From NCBI GenBank assembly GCA_018136815.1, contig CM030932.1, positions 1 through 64,000 on the forward strand: DNA of 64,000 nucleotides, given 5' to 3'. Of this stretch, positions 11,891 through 22,990 are shown piece after piece; within the stretch, counting starts at the first letter, position 1, and each line of letters begins with the position of its first letter. The notes beneath the pieces were generated by a model. It saw only the letters and a list, made by a program, of their open reading frames with translations. It searched no databases and was not told the DNA's origin. This stretch comes from Isochrysis galbana. Lineage: Eukaryota > Haptophyta > Isochrysidales > Isochrysidaceae. Position numbers and translations under genes: made by a program.

Positions 11891-14800
11891 GTGGGAGCCG
11901 CCTCGCCGGCTGAAGCCCCCGCCGAACGGCTATCTCGGAAGCCGGAGTCGACACTTGACCCGGGCTCCTGGAAACAGGTTTGCCCCGGAGATAGTCGCGA
12001 CCCGACTCTCCGAAATTCGTGTACGTCTACAAGTTCTTCTATTACTCCGCACGCTATTAGGATGTTAGGGGCCGATTCTCGCTCGCTGCCCCTCTTGGAA
12101 TCTATTTCTACGGATACTATGCTGTCTTCGGTTTCTTCTAATTCTCCTAGGTCTTTCGACGCATCTTCATCCCTGGATTCATCCCCCGACGGCCCTGCCC
12201 AAGGGGGTGGGCTAGGTGGATCCGACGCGTCTTCGGTCTCTTCGTTTCGTAAACAGTCAGTTGTAAAGCCCTCGAGGGCTGTCGACTCGGTATCATCTTC
12301 TGCTCTAGGTTCTATGGATAGGTCCGACGTGGCCGCTGCCGCGTCCGAAAACGTTGTTGCTGCTTTACCTGTTTCTGCTCTTTCCCGGCGGGACCCCACT
12401 GGAGACCTCTCTCCCAAGGGCCATAGCCGGAGCCGCTCTGCGGACGAATTGTCGTTGTCTACCGTAGGTTCTCGTGCAGTGGAGGCGGAGACTTGTGCCT
12501 CCTCCTCACCTCTCTCCCCGGTTCGTTATATTTCTCCGTCATCGTGTTCATTCTCTCGTCTCGAAGTTGCACCTGTTCTCGTTTCTGACCTGGTTCCCGA
12601 CCCGGAAGGGTCGGCTTCCGGAGTCAATGAAGATGAAGGTTCCAAGGGAGCTGCGGCTTTCCGCGCTCACGCCGTGGCCACCCCAGACTCGGGAGACGCA
12701 GGGGCCGTCGATTACGATCTCTCGTCGCGCCCCACACGGACGCCGGCGTCTCCTCTTTCTCTCGGCTCTCCGGAGGATCCCTGTTCCAGGGATCGCCCGC
12801 CGGAGCCAACCCCCTTCAGGTCTAGCCCACCGAAACTTCAGGGCGACGACCCCCTCCCCCTGAATTCTACTGCCGAGGCCATCCACCGGATCGCCGTGGT
12901 TGGTTGTTCCTCGGCCGCCAAGTCTACTGAAGCTGCCCGCGCCCCTACGCGCGAGCTCCAAATGTTAGCCGCCTCCCGTGCCCGGGCTAGCGGTTCCTCC
13001 GTCATCTTGCCCCGCCATCTCGCCGAAGCTGCTCTAGCCTTGCGGCGGCCGCACGCGAGCACTCATTCATCACCCTCTGCCGTACTGCCGACGCATTTTG
13101 ACGAGCTTTGCGCTGAGTTAGCGGCGATCCACGACGCCGTGACGTTCGACGCGGCCGAGGGGATTCCTCCACCCCGCGTTCTAGTCGTCGGTGAAGCTAG
13201 CGGGGTCGTGTCTTCGATGTTCCTACTCGCCGGAGCGCACGTCGCGACGTGCGATCTACGACCGTCGGAGATCGACTACATTCCCCACTTCTGCGGAGAT
13301 GCTCTTCACATTCAAAACCTCGGTTGGGACCTCGTGGTCGCGCATCCGCCGTGCACGTATTTGTCGGCGGTGAGTTGCCAGTGGCTCGATCGGGAGCCGG
13401 GACGACGCCAGGCTCTCGAATCCGCCGCTAGAGTCTTCCTCGCCATGGCAAGCGCCAACGCGCCTTTCGTTGCCGTCGAAAATCCTCGAATGCACGCGGA
13501 AGCCTCCGCCTTAGTCGGGGGGTTGCGACCGCGGCAGTTTGTGCAGCCGTGGCAGCACGGCACGGGCCATCAAAAAGCAACTGGCCTGTACCTGACGGCT
13601 TCACTCCCGCCCCTGCAGCCTTCGAAGATTGTCGAGGGACGTCTATCCGCGATGGCGGATCTATCGCCGTCGCCCCACCGTGGCGCCCTTCGCAGCCGCA
13701 CCTATGTGGGCATTGCCGGTGCAATGGCGGCCCAGTGGATGCCGGTCTTGCGCCGTTATGCGCGCGAAGCCAAGGCGTCGCGTTCGCTCGACTTCACGGT
13801 GGACTGGGCAATTTCCCAAGCCGCTGCCAGCTTGAGAGAACGCCCTTCGCTTTGCTCGACCGGCTTCGAACTGGCTGAGCCGAGGACGGCTCTGGCTCGC
13901 TTCATGGAGGGGGGAGGCGAGGCAGCTTCTAGCTCTCACCTCACGCCTCCCAGCGGTACGCTAGTGTCCGATTCGGTAGTCGTGATCTCAGACGCGGGCC
14001 CCGTTGCCGATGCGTCTCGCCTGCTCCATCGGAAGGACTCGGAAACCAACGCATCGCAAGACGGGACCGTGGCGGAAGTGGACTGCTTCACGCCGTGGGA
14101 GTGGCCCATAAGGGACCGCTTTACAACGCCAGGCCCTCCAAACACGGTGAAGAAGCGCCGCAGCAAGTGGCAGGTCTTCGATCGTGATGTAATTTCGGGG
14201 GTCCATCGGTGGCAGGATGTCACGCCTTCCATCGCCCAAGAAATCGCTGAGCAAGCGGCAGCTGCGGAGCCGTCGGAACCTTCCATCTTGTCTCGACTGG
14301 GCTCCCAAGGCATCAATGCACTATCTCCGAGCGCCTCCTTCACGGCTGGCGACGAGGGAGTGGCCGAACTGACCAATTCGTTCGTAGCCGAAAGGCCACT
14401 CGAAACCTGGGATGTCGGGCCCGACTCGGGAGAAGATGACACGCCCGAGATGCCAGAACACCGGAGCATGCAGACCCTCGAGACCAAGCCCTCCGACGCC
14501 GCCGAAGGAGAGGGTACTCCACGGGCACTGTGTTGCGATGGGGCTGCCGCTAGGGGTCTCAGTGCGGCTGGTTTTTCCGAGTTGTCGAAGCTTCCGAAGA
14601 CAGACTTGCAGAAGTCCCTGGAGAAGGAATGGTCACGCCAAATGGATCAACCTCGGCATCCGACGGACCGTCGAGGGCTAGGCTATGATGGCGTGCCTAA
14701 CCCCTCTAGTTCGGCAAAGGCATCCCCATACTCTTCAATACCATTCGTGCCGCAGACGGTAGCCGCCGCTATCGAGCGAGTGCCCCACGTCGATGAATCT

Positions 14801-17800
14801 TCTCCGTCCAGGCCAGCCTCCAATCCAACCACCCCGTCACCCGGAGCCGGAACCTCGCTTCCAGTAGAATCTATCGCGGACACGCCGCCGCCGCTCTACC
14901 CTCGTCACTGCCTCTATGTCCGCGATCTCGTGGTCTGCCGTGCCGATGGCGACCGCGCAGCTCAAGGGTTCGTTCTCCCGGACGTTGCTCTCACGGTGAA
15001 CAGCACCCTGGCTGACACTGGAGCGGGCCCGTCAGTAATCACCACTGCTCTTCTCGATCGACTACCTGAAGACGCTTGCGTCGAACGCGTATCGGACGCT
15101 ACCGTCCCCAACCTACATGGGCCGGACGGCCTTCCTCTCATCACTAGGGGCCGGGCTAGCCTCGTCTTCTCCTTGTCCGGTCGCCTCTTCCGTCATTCGT
15201 TCGCGGTCATCGAAGGGAACCCGATGCTTCTGCTCGGGAACGATTTTTTGGCCGCTCACTCCGCTACCATTTCTCTCGACGCCGCGAGCTCAGAGGGAAG
15301 CCTCCGCCTCCGTCCGGCCTCTGGCGATGCAGAAGACTCTTCAAGAGTCCTTTCCGAATGCGTAGTCAGAGTTTCCACGGCGCCGCCCCCAGTCGCGGAC
15401 TCCGGCTTCGTCGGAGCTATCTCGATGTCACCCGGTCAGCCGCTGACTGTCGACTTTCTGGAGAGGTCGACGGCAACACGAGAGATCCCGGCCGGATCGG
15501 TGGGTGAGGCTGCTGCTGATGCTAGGCAGCCACTCTATACACCTCTCTTTGAGTCTGCCGACGAGTTTGCGGCCAAAGCTCCGGCGTCTACCTCGTCCGA
15601 ATATCTTCTCTACACGGAGCAAGCGGTGACGATTCCTGCCTTCCACCGCGCAACCATCTGGGTTAGGGTTCCGCTAGCTCTCCGAGATCATTCGGACTGC
15701 GCGATGCTGGTCGACCGCCTACCAAACCGCGAGGCTCTCGATTCGTCCCCTCTCGTAATGCCCACGGTGGTCACGCCCACGGACGATCATCGCATCGCGG
15801 TGACGATCGTCCACACCGGGGTCAATGCGCTGACCCTGCCGTCTCTGCATCCGATAGCTTCGCTCCAGGTGCGCTTCAAGTTGCACCGGGGCTGGACTCC
15901 GACTGGAAGCGAGGGGGATGGTGACCCTGTCACCGCGCTGAGCGAGGAGCAACGAGCCCTACTCGACTCAGCCACCATCGATCCAGACCGGCTTCTTTCC
16001 GACGATCAACGAGAAGAAGTACGCCAACTCTTGGCCCGGCGCATCAAAGCTTTCGCGTTGCACCCGGGGGCTCCAAACCATACGCACGTTCTCGAGGTGG
16101 AGTTGCCACTCAACCCCGGCGCTGTTCCTCACCGGCATGCTCCGTCTAGAGTGGGCCGCGCGGGCGAGCTCATCATAGAAGAGGAGGTAGCCAAGATGGA
16201 AGCCGCCGGCATTATTCGCAAGTCAAATTCGGCTTGGGCTTCCCGAGTAGTCCTGGTCAGCAAGAAAGATGGCTCCGTTCGATTCTGCGTGGACTACCGC
16301 GACACGAACGCCAAGCTACGCGTCGAGGATAGCCCTCTACCCCTCATTGTAGAGGCTATTGATAGGCTAGCGTCCGGCCAAGGGCCGCTCAGTTCTCTCT
16401 TTTTATGTACTCTCGATTTAGCCTCTGGTTTTTGGGGCATCCCGATCAAAGAATCGCACAAACATATCACCGCTTTCACTACCCACCGCGGCAAATACGA
16501 GTTCAACTTTCTACCGTTCGGCATCCAATCAGGTCCCTCCTACATGTGCCGCTTGATGGACATCGTTCTCGGTGCGCTATCGTGGGAGATCTGCATGCCT
16601 TACCTCGATGATGTCGGCATCTGGTCAACGGGAGTGGGTCCTTCCGACGAGGCCAGGGCACAAGCTTCGTTCGAGCAAATGCTTCACCGGCTAGACCTAG
16701 TTCTCGAGCGGCTAGAGTGGGCCGGCCTGACCTGCAAGATGTCCAAGTGTGTCTTCTTTGCCACCTCTACGGAGTACCTCGGTCACGTTGTCTCGAGGGA
16801 AGGTCTCAAGATGGACCCGAAGAAGGTCGCAGCTGTCGCCGACATCGACCCGTCATCCATCAACTCCTTGGAAGCGGTTCGATCTTTCCTCGGCCTTTGC
16901 TCCTACTACCGTCGATTCATTCGCCAATTCGCCGCTAAGGCTGCTCCTCTCACTGCTCTCACGCGGAAGGGCTGCGACGTGGCAAAAGAGTCCCAGTCCG
17001 AGGAGTGTCGCCGAGCTATCCAAGAGCTCAAGACAGCGATCACTTCGGAGCCCGTCTTGACTCCACCCAGGGATGATCGGCCCTTCATCGTCAAGACCGA
17101 TGGGGCTAGCAAGTTGGGCATCGCCGGCATCCTCTCGCAGCTAGGAGACGATAACCGTGAACGAGTCGTTGGGTACTACGCTCGCAGTCTCACCTCGGCC
17201 GAACGCCATTGGACGGTGACCGAGATCGAACTCTTGGCTGCCCTGGAATCAATCCGAAATTGGCGACCCTACCTTTGGGGGCGTCGGTTCAAGTTAGTCG
17301 TCGACCACTCCGCGCTGCGATGGCTGCATACCATGAAGGATCAAGTAGCCGGTGGGCCAGCCTCTCGGCTGACTCGGTGGGCTCTCAAGTTGGCTGATTA
17401 CCGGTTCGATGTCGAACATAAACCAGGAGCTGTTCATCAGGATGCTGACGGGCTGTCCCGGCTAGCATCCCTGGAGCCGGAACACGAAGATGAATCACTC
17501 GCCGGCCCAGCGTCGCTAGCGGTACGTGAGCCCGGCTCAGAGTCTCTAGCCGAGCATGAACGGTCTCATCCGGTGGCTGCCATCACGCGCTCCGTAGTTA
17601 CGGCGCGAGGGCTTCAAGCTTTGGACCGATCTCGTCGTCGAGCCTCCGATTCCGGGCCCGCCATCCAGTCCAGTTATTTGGCTCCGGGTACGCCGACTTC
17701 CGAAGAGATGAGAGCGGCCCTGGCGGAAGATCCGTTCGTAGAGCCACTCCTAGGTTCAGGAGAGACGGTCAATCACGAGCCATCAGGCCAAGGGTCGCCT

Positions 17801-19381
17801 CCGCCGGCCGTCGCCTCGGGCCCCATTGCCGACGATGATTCGTGTTCCAGTCCTGTCGCTCCCGCTCCCGTTTCCGCTCAGCAATCCAAGATGTTTCGCC
17901 GTTTCGTCGTTCACGATGGGCTCGTCTACTATCGCACCGTCCTTGACTCCACCGACCCGGACTCGCTAGTGCTCTATGTTCCGCCCTCGTTGCGGTCTCG
18001 CTACCTCTTTGCCTACCACGATCGCTCCGGTCACCTTGGAGTTTCTCGTATGTCCGGTCTTCTTCGTACTCGGGTATACTGGCCTGGCATGTCTTCCGAC
18101 GTTGCATCCTACGTCCGGGAATGCCACGAGTGCACCCTCGCCAAGCCGCTACCTAGGGCTCTAGCGTCGCCCTCCGGTCTCTCCGTGGGCACCTACCCCT
18201 TTGATGTGGTCTACTGCGACGTGCTCGCACTGGCTCCCACTCACAACTTCGTGCCTGGAGTCTCGGGTTACGACAAGCTGGTCGTCTTCATCGACTCGCT
18301 CACTCGATGGATTGAGGCTGAGCCGTCGAATGGGGATCCCTCGTCGGAGATGGCCTTGGACATGTTCATCCGCTTGATTGTGACGCGTTATGGAGTCCCT
18401 AGGCAGCTTCGAACCGACGCCGGTTCGAATCTATGTTCGGTTCTTGTTTCGCGTATTCTGGAGCTCACCGGGACTGATTTGTCGAGTACAGAGCCGTACC
18501 GACATGAAGGTGTAGGCTTCGTCGAACGCGCTCAGCAAACGCTCATTCGTTTGATGCGCGCCTCGAACGAGGGTGGCAGCCATTGGGTCGACCATTTGCC
18601 GTTCCTACTCCTCTCGTTGAGGGCTTCTTCCGGTCGTGTTACCTCCCGGTCTCCAGCGTCTTTGATCTTTGGGCGTGAGCTGCGTCTGCCCGCTCAACTC
18701 TCTGATCCGAAGACCGTTTCGCCAACTGCTCTCGAGGCGGCGTCCGCCGACGTTCGCTCGTACGCATCCAGGCTCAATGCGAGCCTCCGCCTCTCTTGGT
18801 CCAGCGCTCTCGAGGCTACCCTAGCCGCTCAGGCTGAGTCAGTCCGTGACGCTACCATCAAGTCTCAAAGACCAGCGCGTTTCGAACCTAGGGATCGCGT
18901 CTGCATGCGATTACCAGGCCATGCCAACAAGTTGCAATTCATCTACTCGGGTCCCTACCGCGTCGTAGAGGCTCTGTCCGACACTAGGTACCGACTCCGT
19001 GATCTGGAGAACCGGTTAGTCAAGGAGGAGGTGCATATCTCGAACCTCCGGCCGTATCATACTTTCGTTGATGAAGAGCCGCTGGCTGACGACGAGTACA
19101 TCGTTGAAAAGTTGCTCGATCGTCGTAGCCATGGCGATTCTATCGAGTACCTCGTGAAGTGGCGTGGCTATGCTCTTCGAGAAGCCACCTGGGAGCCTCG
19201 TTCCGAGTTGCTCCGTCGTTGTTCTGATTTGCTTGATGATTATGATCGCTCCGTCGAAGAGACTTGTCCAGAAGATGTTGAGTCCCCGGAAGCAACTTCT
19301 TCGTCGGCCAGGGATACTCCTCTTCCTCCCGTTCTCGATGCGCCGTCTTCGCGCACTCGATCCAGGCTCCATCCTCGTTGA
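11891..19381 (+). CDS. chromovirus polyprotein: methyltransferase-like, PR, RT, RH, IN, chromodomain
   Basis: One open frame of 2,496 codons; the true start is unknown. Residues ~1-420 are Ser/Pro-rich and of unknown role. Residues ~428-630 form a Rossmann methyltransferase-like domain (VLVVGEASGVVSSMF, AHPPCTYLS, VENPRMH, QPWQHG, RSRTYVGIAGAMAAQW) of the type seen in phage DNA cytosine methylases. A protease with DTGAG lies near 1038. RT spans ~1430-1620 with YLDD near 1570, and RNase H starts ~1730. The integrase has an HHCC finger at ~2043-2083 (GHLGVSRM, CHECTLAK) and a DDE core at ~2105-2225. A chromodomain is at ~2400-2450 (EYLVKWRGY, ATWEP). The order is standard for chromoviruses apart from the methylase. 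The methylase may modify element or host DNA; that role is inferred. Confidence 0.93.
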   Translation: MGAASPAEAPAERLSRKPESTLDPGSWKQVCPGDSRDPTLRNSCTSTSSSITPHAIRMLGADSRSLPLLESISTDTMLSSVSSNSPRSFDASSSLDSSPDGPAQGGGLGGSDASSVSSFRKQSVVKPSRAVDSVSSSALGSMDRSDVAAAASENVVAALPVSALSRRDPTGDLSPKGHSRSRSADELSLSTVGSRAVEAETCASSSPLSPVRYISPSSCSFSRLEVAPVLVSDLVPDPEGSASGVNEDEGSKGAAAFRAHAVATPDSGDAGAVDYDLSSRPTRTPASPLSLGSPEDPCSRDRPPEPTPFRSSPPKLQGDDPLPLNSTAEAIHRIAVVGCSSAAKSTEAARAPTRELQMLAASRARASGSSVILPRHLAEAALALRRPHASTHSSPSAVLPTHFDELCAELAAIHDAVTFDAAEGIPPPRVLVVGEASGVVSSMFLLAGAHVATCDLRPSEIDYIPHFCGDALHIQNLGWDLVVAHPPCTYLSAVSCQWLDREPGRRQALESAARVFLAMASANAPFVAVENPRMHAEASALVGGLRPRQFVQPWQHGTGHQKATGLYLTASLPPLQPSKIVEGRLSAMADLSPSPHRGALRSRTYVGIAGAMAAQWMPVLRRYAREAKASRSLDFTVDWAISQAAASLRERPSLCSTGFELAEPRTALARFMEGGGEAASSSHLTPPSGTLVSDSVVVISDAGPVADASRLLHRKDSETNASQDGTVAEVDCFTPWEWPIRDRFTTPGPPNTVKKRRSKWQVFDRDVISGVHRWQDVTPSIAQEIAEQAAAAEPSEPSILSRLGSQGINALSPSASFTAGDEGVAELTNSFVAERPLETWDVGPDSGEDDTPEMPEHRSMQTLETKPSDAAEGEGTPRALCCDGAAARGLSAAGFSELSKLPKTDLQKSLEKEWSRQMDQPRHPTDRRGLGYDGVPNPSSSAKASPYSSIPFVPQTVAAAIERVPHVDESSPSRPASNPTTPSPGAGTSLPVESIADTPPPLYPRHCLYVRDLVVCRADGDRAAQGFVLPDVALTVNSTLADTGAGPSVITTALLDRLPEDACVERVSDATVPNLHGPDGLPLITRGRASLVFSLSGRLFRHSFAVIEGNPMLLLGNDFLAAHSATISLDAASSEGSLRLRPASGDAEDSSRVLSECVVRVSTAPPPVADSGFVGAISMSPGQPLTVDFLERSTATREIPAGSVGEAAADARQPLYTPLFESADEFAAKAPASTSSEYLLYTEQAVTIPAFHRATIWVRVPLALRDHSDCAMLVDRLPNREALDSSPLVMPTVVTPTDDHRIAVTIVHTGVNALTLPSLHPIASLQVRFKLHRGWTPTGSEGDGDPVTALSEEQRALLDSATIDPDRLLSDDQREEVRQLLARRIKAFALHPGAPNHTHVLEVELPLNPGAVPHRHAPSRVGRAGELIIEEEVAKMEAAGIIRKSNSAWASRVVLVSKKDGSVRFCVDYRDTNAKLRVEDSPLPLIVEAIDRLASGQGPLSSLFLCTLDLASGFWGIPIKESHKHITAFTTHRGKYEFNFLPFGIQSGPSYMCRLMDIVLGALSWEICMPYLDDVGIWSTGVGPSDEARAQASFEQMLHRLDLVLERLEWAGLTCKMSKCVFFATSTEYLGHVVSREGLKMDPKKVAAVADIDPSSINSLEAVRSFLGLCSYYRRFIRQFAAKAAPLTALTRKGCDVAKESQSEECRRAIQELKTAITSEPVLTPPRDDRPFIVKTDGASKLGIAGILSQLGDDNRERVVGYYARSLTSAERHWTVTEIELLAALESIRNWRPYLWGRRFKLVVDHSALRWLHTMKDQVAGGPASRLTRWALKLADYRFDVEHKPGAVHQDADGLSRLASLEPEHEDESLAGPASLAVREPGSESLAEHERSHPVAAITRSVVTARGLQALDRSRRRASDSGPAIQSSYLAPGTPTSEEMRAALAEDPFVEPLLGSGETVNHEPSGQGSPPPAVASGPIADDDSCSSPVAPAPVSAQQSKMFRRFVVHDGLVYYRTVLDSTDPDSLVLYVPPSLRSRYLFAYHDRSGHLGVSRMSGLLRTRVYWPGMSSDVASYVRECHECTLAKPLPRALASPSGLSVGTYPFDVVYCDVLALAPTHNFVPGVSGYDKLVVFIDSLTRWIEAEPSNGDPSSEMALDMFIRLIVTRYGVPRQLRTDAGSNLCSVLVSRILELTGTDLSSTEPYRHEGVGFVERAQQTLIRLMRASNEGGSHWVDHLPFLLLSLRASSGRVTSRSPASLIFGRELRLPAQLSDPKTVSPTALEAASADVRSYASRLNASLRLSWSSALEATLAAQAESVRDATIKSQRPARFEPRDRVCMRLPGHANKLQFIYSGPYRVVEALSDTRYRLRDLENRLVKEEVHISNLRPYHTFVDEEPLADDEYIVEKLLDRRSHGDSIEYLVKWRGYALREATWEPRSELLRRCSDLLDDYDRSVEETCPEDVESPEATSSSARDTPLPPVLDAPSSRTRSRLHPR

Positions 19382-19758
19382 TCCCATGTCTTGGGTAAGG
19401 GACCCGTCCCTCTAGGCTAGCCCCACGCCTCGGCTAGGGCTCCGAGTTCAAGAGCGAATCATGGAGGTGCTGAACGCGTGCTGCCTGCGCTCTACACCCG
19501 GCGCAACACCCGAGCAAAGCTCCTGTAAAAGGGAGAAGTGGGTGGGGCAGTGCGTACGAAAGAGGCCGCCGCGTTAAGCCGCCGATTTCGTGCTCGCTTT
19601 GGATCCAAAGGGTGTTCTTGTCTCCACGTTTCGCTCGCTATGTTCCGTTGCTTCTTGTTCCGATTCTGACCTCTGGTCAGCTCAGGTTCCAGGTTCTAGG
19701 TCTCTGTTTCCAGGTTCACCGCTCGACATCGGGAGACGTCTCGATCTTAGTCGGGGGG

Positions 19759-21099
19759 TGTCGCATTCATCCTAGATGATGCGATTTCCAGGCTCTTGTT
19801 TCCAGGTCCTTCGCCGTGCGGCCACACGGTGAAGCTCAGGTACATCTAGGTTGGTAGGGTTCGTCCCTAGCGATCTAGAATTCGAGTTCTTGTTTCGTTC
19901 CTTCTAGCCTGTTTGTCAGGTCTAGATTCCAGGTTTCCTCCTTTCGGGTAATCTTGACCCAAAGGAGCCAGTTCGCCTGTCACTCGCTGCGCGCTTGTCT
20001 CAGGCTCTCGAGTTACCTTGTGAAGGCTTGTTTAGCTTCTTGCAAGGCTTGTCGTTTCTTGTTGGGTTCCGGTTCTTTCTTGGGACCTGCTGACTTTCGT
20101 TGTCGTCCAGGCCTGTTCTTCGTAGGTTCTGCTTGGCCTGGTTAGGGTTTCGTTGCCTTCCCGCGTTCGGCGTTTGGCGTTGGCGTTCGGAAACTTCCTC
20201 TCACATTCCCTAGGTCCGCTACCCTTGGCTTGTAGGTCCTTGCTTCTTTCTTCTCGGTCAAGGTTTTGGCGAGCGAGTCGGTTGCTCTAGCCGCTCGAGA
20301 TTTGAGGTTTAATTTGCCATCTCCCCTTGGAGATCGGTGTAGGTTCGCTTCCTAGGTGAGGGAATCTTTCCCCTTGATGCAAGCTACATGCAAGCCCTTG
20401 GCCCCTTTGGTGTTTCTTCCCCTTGGTTGCTACTCAGGGTTGTTCGTTAGAAGCGTCTAGAAGGTTCACGCTCAACGGCAAGATTTATTCGGTCGTGAAG
20501 ACATCTCGTTGCGATCTGTATCCAAAGTGATCGCCGTGGTCGCGCGACATGACGCTCCCCTTCGGACTCTCCGCTACGTGGGAAGTTACAACGGAGACAC
20601 GCTCCGGCCGTCGCTGCGGAGTCTCTCTCTCTCTCGCTCTCTCTCTCCGTCTCTCGCGACGTGTTTGAGTTATCGGTGATTTGGGGTCGCGGTTGCTTGA
20701 TAATTTGCTTTGTTTGGGTGAATGATTCCGGTGTGTTCGTGAGTCGGTGTATCCTGTTGTTCTCAGGCTCTTTGTCCGTCGTTGTTCGCTGCGTCGCTGC
20801 ACTCTAGCAGCCTAGGCTCCCTCCCTGAGGGAAGAGTTCTTTGTAGGTCTAACAATCTCTTAAAACCCAACACACTAGGGCCGCTAGGAGCGCCTCGCCG
20901 CCCCACAGTCCTTCGTTCGCCGTTCGTTCCCTGTCCATACACCCGAATGGGGTTGCCCGACCCAGTCCAGAATTTCATTCACCCGACTCCCGGTGGGGAG
21001 GAGGGACAAAGCGCCGCGCTAGCCGCCGGTGCCGCTCGCGACGGAGTGGCTCAGAGCCCTCCGGTAGCTCAGAGCCCTCCGGTAGCGCTCGACTCGACA
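19759..21099 (+). repeat. 3' LTR of chromovirus copy 2
   Basis: Begins TGTCGCATTCATCC just after a G-run and ends CGACTCGACA. It is the reverse complement of the LTRs at 1507-2817 and 9622-10944. The bases after the LTR (CATATCTATCATGG) are themselves duplicated downstream. Confidence 0.92.
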
Positions 21100-21237
21100 C
21101 ATATCTATCATGGATACATCCATCTCATGCATCGTGGATGCTCATTCTAGAGTGGCTCAGAGCCCTCCGGTAGCGCTCGACTCGACACATATCTATCATG
21201 GATACATCCATCTCATGCATCGTGGATGCTCATTCTA
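21064..21237. repeat. 88-bp tandem duplication spanning the LTR end
   Basis: The last ~36 bp of the LTR plus ~50 bp of flank (CATATCTATCATGGATACAT...CTCATTCTA) occur twice in a row; CTCGACAC starts at 21093 and again at 21181. A further 20-bp repeat (GCTCAGAGCCCTCCGGTA) sits inside the LTR edge. The duplication must postdate insertion of the LTR element because it carries the LTR-flank junction. Confidence 0.85.
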
Positions 21238-21689
21238 ACCTCTGTATGTTTATACTGAGGTCTCTGCTTCTCACTTCTCCCTCGCGGCCGTTTCGAGTCC
21301 GCGCGGGGCATTCTTGCGGCACAGAAACTTCCCCGCGCGCTCTTACTTTGTTACTAAAAAAAAAACCTTTTAATAATCTCGCCTCGCACGTGGCACTGGG
21401 TCGCATATCCGTAGCCACGCCCATTCCCCTTCCTCTCCCTCACTTCCCGCCTTGCGGCAACTCCCCTCGTGCTCTACTTAGGGGCTCGGGTCCTGCGGGG
21501 GTCACGGGTTGGGCGGCGTGCGCCTGCCCTCAGCGGTGCATGCACGCCTTCCTCCTACGCCGCTGAGTGACATGCATATCCTGGATGCTTTTCGGTCTGC
21601 GGCGTTATCTATGTCGTGTTTTTGCTCGTGCCATGGCTACTGACTACCCCGTGTCTTTGCCTCCGATTGTATGAGAGCGTTTCGCTACT

Positions 21690-22990
21690 TCAGGCGAGCC
21701 TCTCGGCAAGGTCGAGCGCCTGTGCCACGAGGCTAAAATTCTCGCCCAATTGTAGTCTGCCTTTCTCCTTCACAATAAACGCGGGGGCGCTGTGTTCAAT
21801 CGGTTGTTTAAGTTTTGGTTTCCTTCCTTGGGCGGCCTTGCGAGTGCGCATGTGGCTGTGAGAGCCCGGTATAGCGAGCCCTCTCACCAAGGTGGTAAAC
21901 CTCACTAGTGTGGCTTCTAGGGTTGGTATGTAATGAAACTCGTACGACTCGAATTCGACTCTGTAGAAGTCTCTGAGTATATACTTCCACGCTAGTATAT
22001 ATAGCGTCTTTAGGCTGTCGGGGGTGCTCTTGCCAGGGTACGCGAAGAGTCTATCTTTGATTTGTTGTACGTGCGACCTTCCGGGGCTAGGCGTGTAGTT
22101 GGTGATGGCGTCTATAGTTTCGAATATGTTTTTTGTCTCGGGGCACCACGCTAGGTGGCACGAGTCTTCTCTGTGGCGGCGGCAAAATCTGCACGTTCCC
22201 GTTGGGCTTTCCGCGAATCTGTTTCTCGTGCCTATTCTCCTGTGCGTAATGTGTTTGAAGTGCATGTGTTTGTCGACGTGTTTCAGCAGTGGCAGCGTGT
22301 ATAGTTTGGCCACATGTTTCCATTCTTCGCTCGTGATGTTTAGTCTCTTTTCCCATGCGGTTTTCGCCGCTTGTGGGTCGTTTTTCCGGGCTTTCTTGAG
22401 CATTGCTTTGGTGATGTCTGAGACCGTGATCGCATCTAGCGCGATTTTACCTTTTTTTATGGCGTATTCGTCCGCTAGGGGGTATTCCATAAACCTCGGA
22501 CCCTTGAGGCCGCCCTCCCATCTTGCGGGAGGGTGGTAGAGTTGGACCTCTTCTGTTTCCACTACGCTTCCGGTATCGGCTATCTCCCCTAGGTAGTCGG
22601 TATCGGCCTGTAGCCAGATGTTGTTGAATCTACTGACGTATTTGTCTCCTTCTGAGACTCTGATTTCCCTTACTTGTGTCGCGTCTTCTAACCCTCGGGG
22701 TGAAGTGCCGCTGCTTTCGGCTTTGTCCCCTCCGGTGTCCGGTGGCGAGCGCTCTCTCGCCCGCCCTAGTATGGATTTCGCGTGTCTGACTACCTCGTCC
22801 CATGTCTCAAGGAATTCTTTTTTGTGGACTGTGCGGCCTTCGTGTATGAAGGCTTCCGGTAAGTGTTCCACATATGCAGAGCAATCTTCTTCGCTGTAGG
22901 GCGTTGTAAATTCGCCGTCTTTGAACACGTTGTGCACCACATTTGTGTTTAATGTTTCCCATAGGCGTGCCCACGGAGCCTTTATCGCGG
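21690..22990 (-). CDS. LINE-A1 ORF, C-terminal part (frame-shifted)
   Basis: Continues the main frame after a one-base slip in a G-run at ~22982-22990; the same stretch in LINE-A2 has one more G and reads straight through. It encodes the region after the RT thumb and a zinc-knuckle-like cluster (CRFCRRHREDSCHLAWCPE) typical of LINE C-termini, then a conserved tail (DRLFAYPGKSTPDSLK..., ending LDLAERLA). The same C-terminus appears in LINE-A2, LINE-B and LINE-D. The slip makes this copy probably unable to make a full protein, unless it is a sequencing error in a homopolymer. Confidence 0.88.

Larger units (their letters stand above)
11501..21099 (+). mobile_element. Ty3/Gypsy chromovirus copy 2 with methyltransferase-like domain
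   Basis: Plus-oriented sister of copy 1. Visible parts in order: a cysteine-rich gag-like module (11501-11724), a long polyprotein frame (11891-19381), about 380 bp of non-coding sequence, a G-run before the LTR, and the 3' LTR (19759-21099). The 5' LTR is not visible because of the assembly gap. The pol part looks whole, with no visible break over 2,496 codons, so this copy is young compared with copy 1. The C-terminal chromodomain after the integrase places it in the chromovirus branch of Ty3/Gypsy. Confidence 0.92.
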
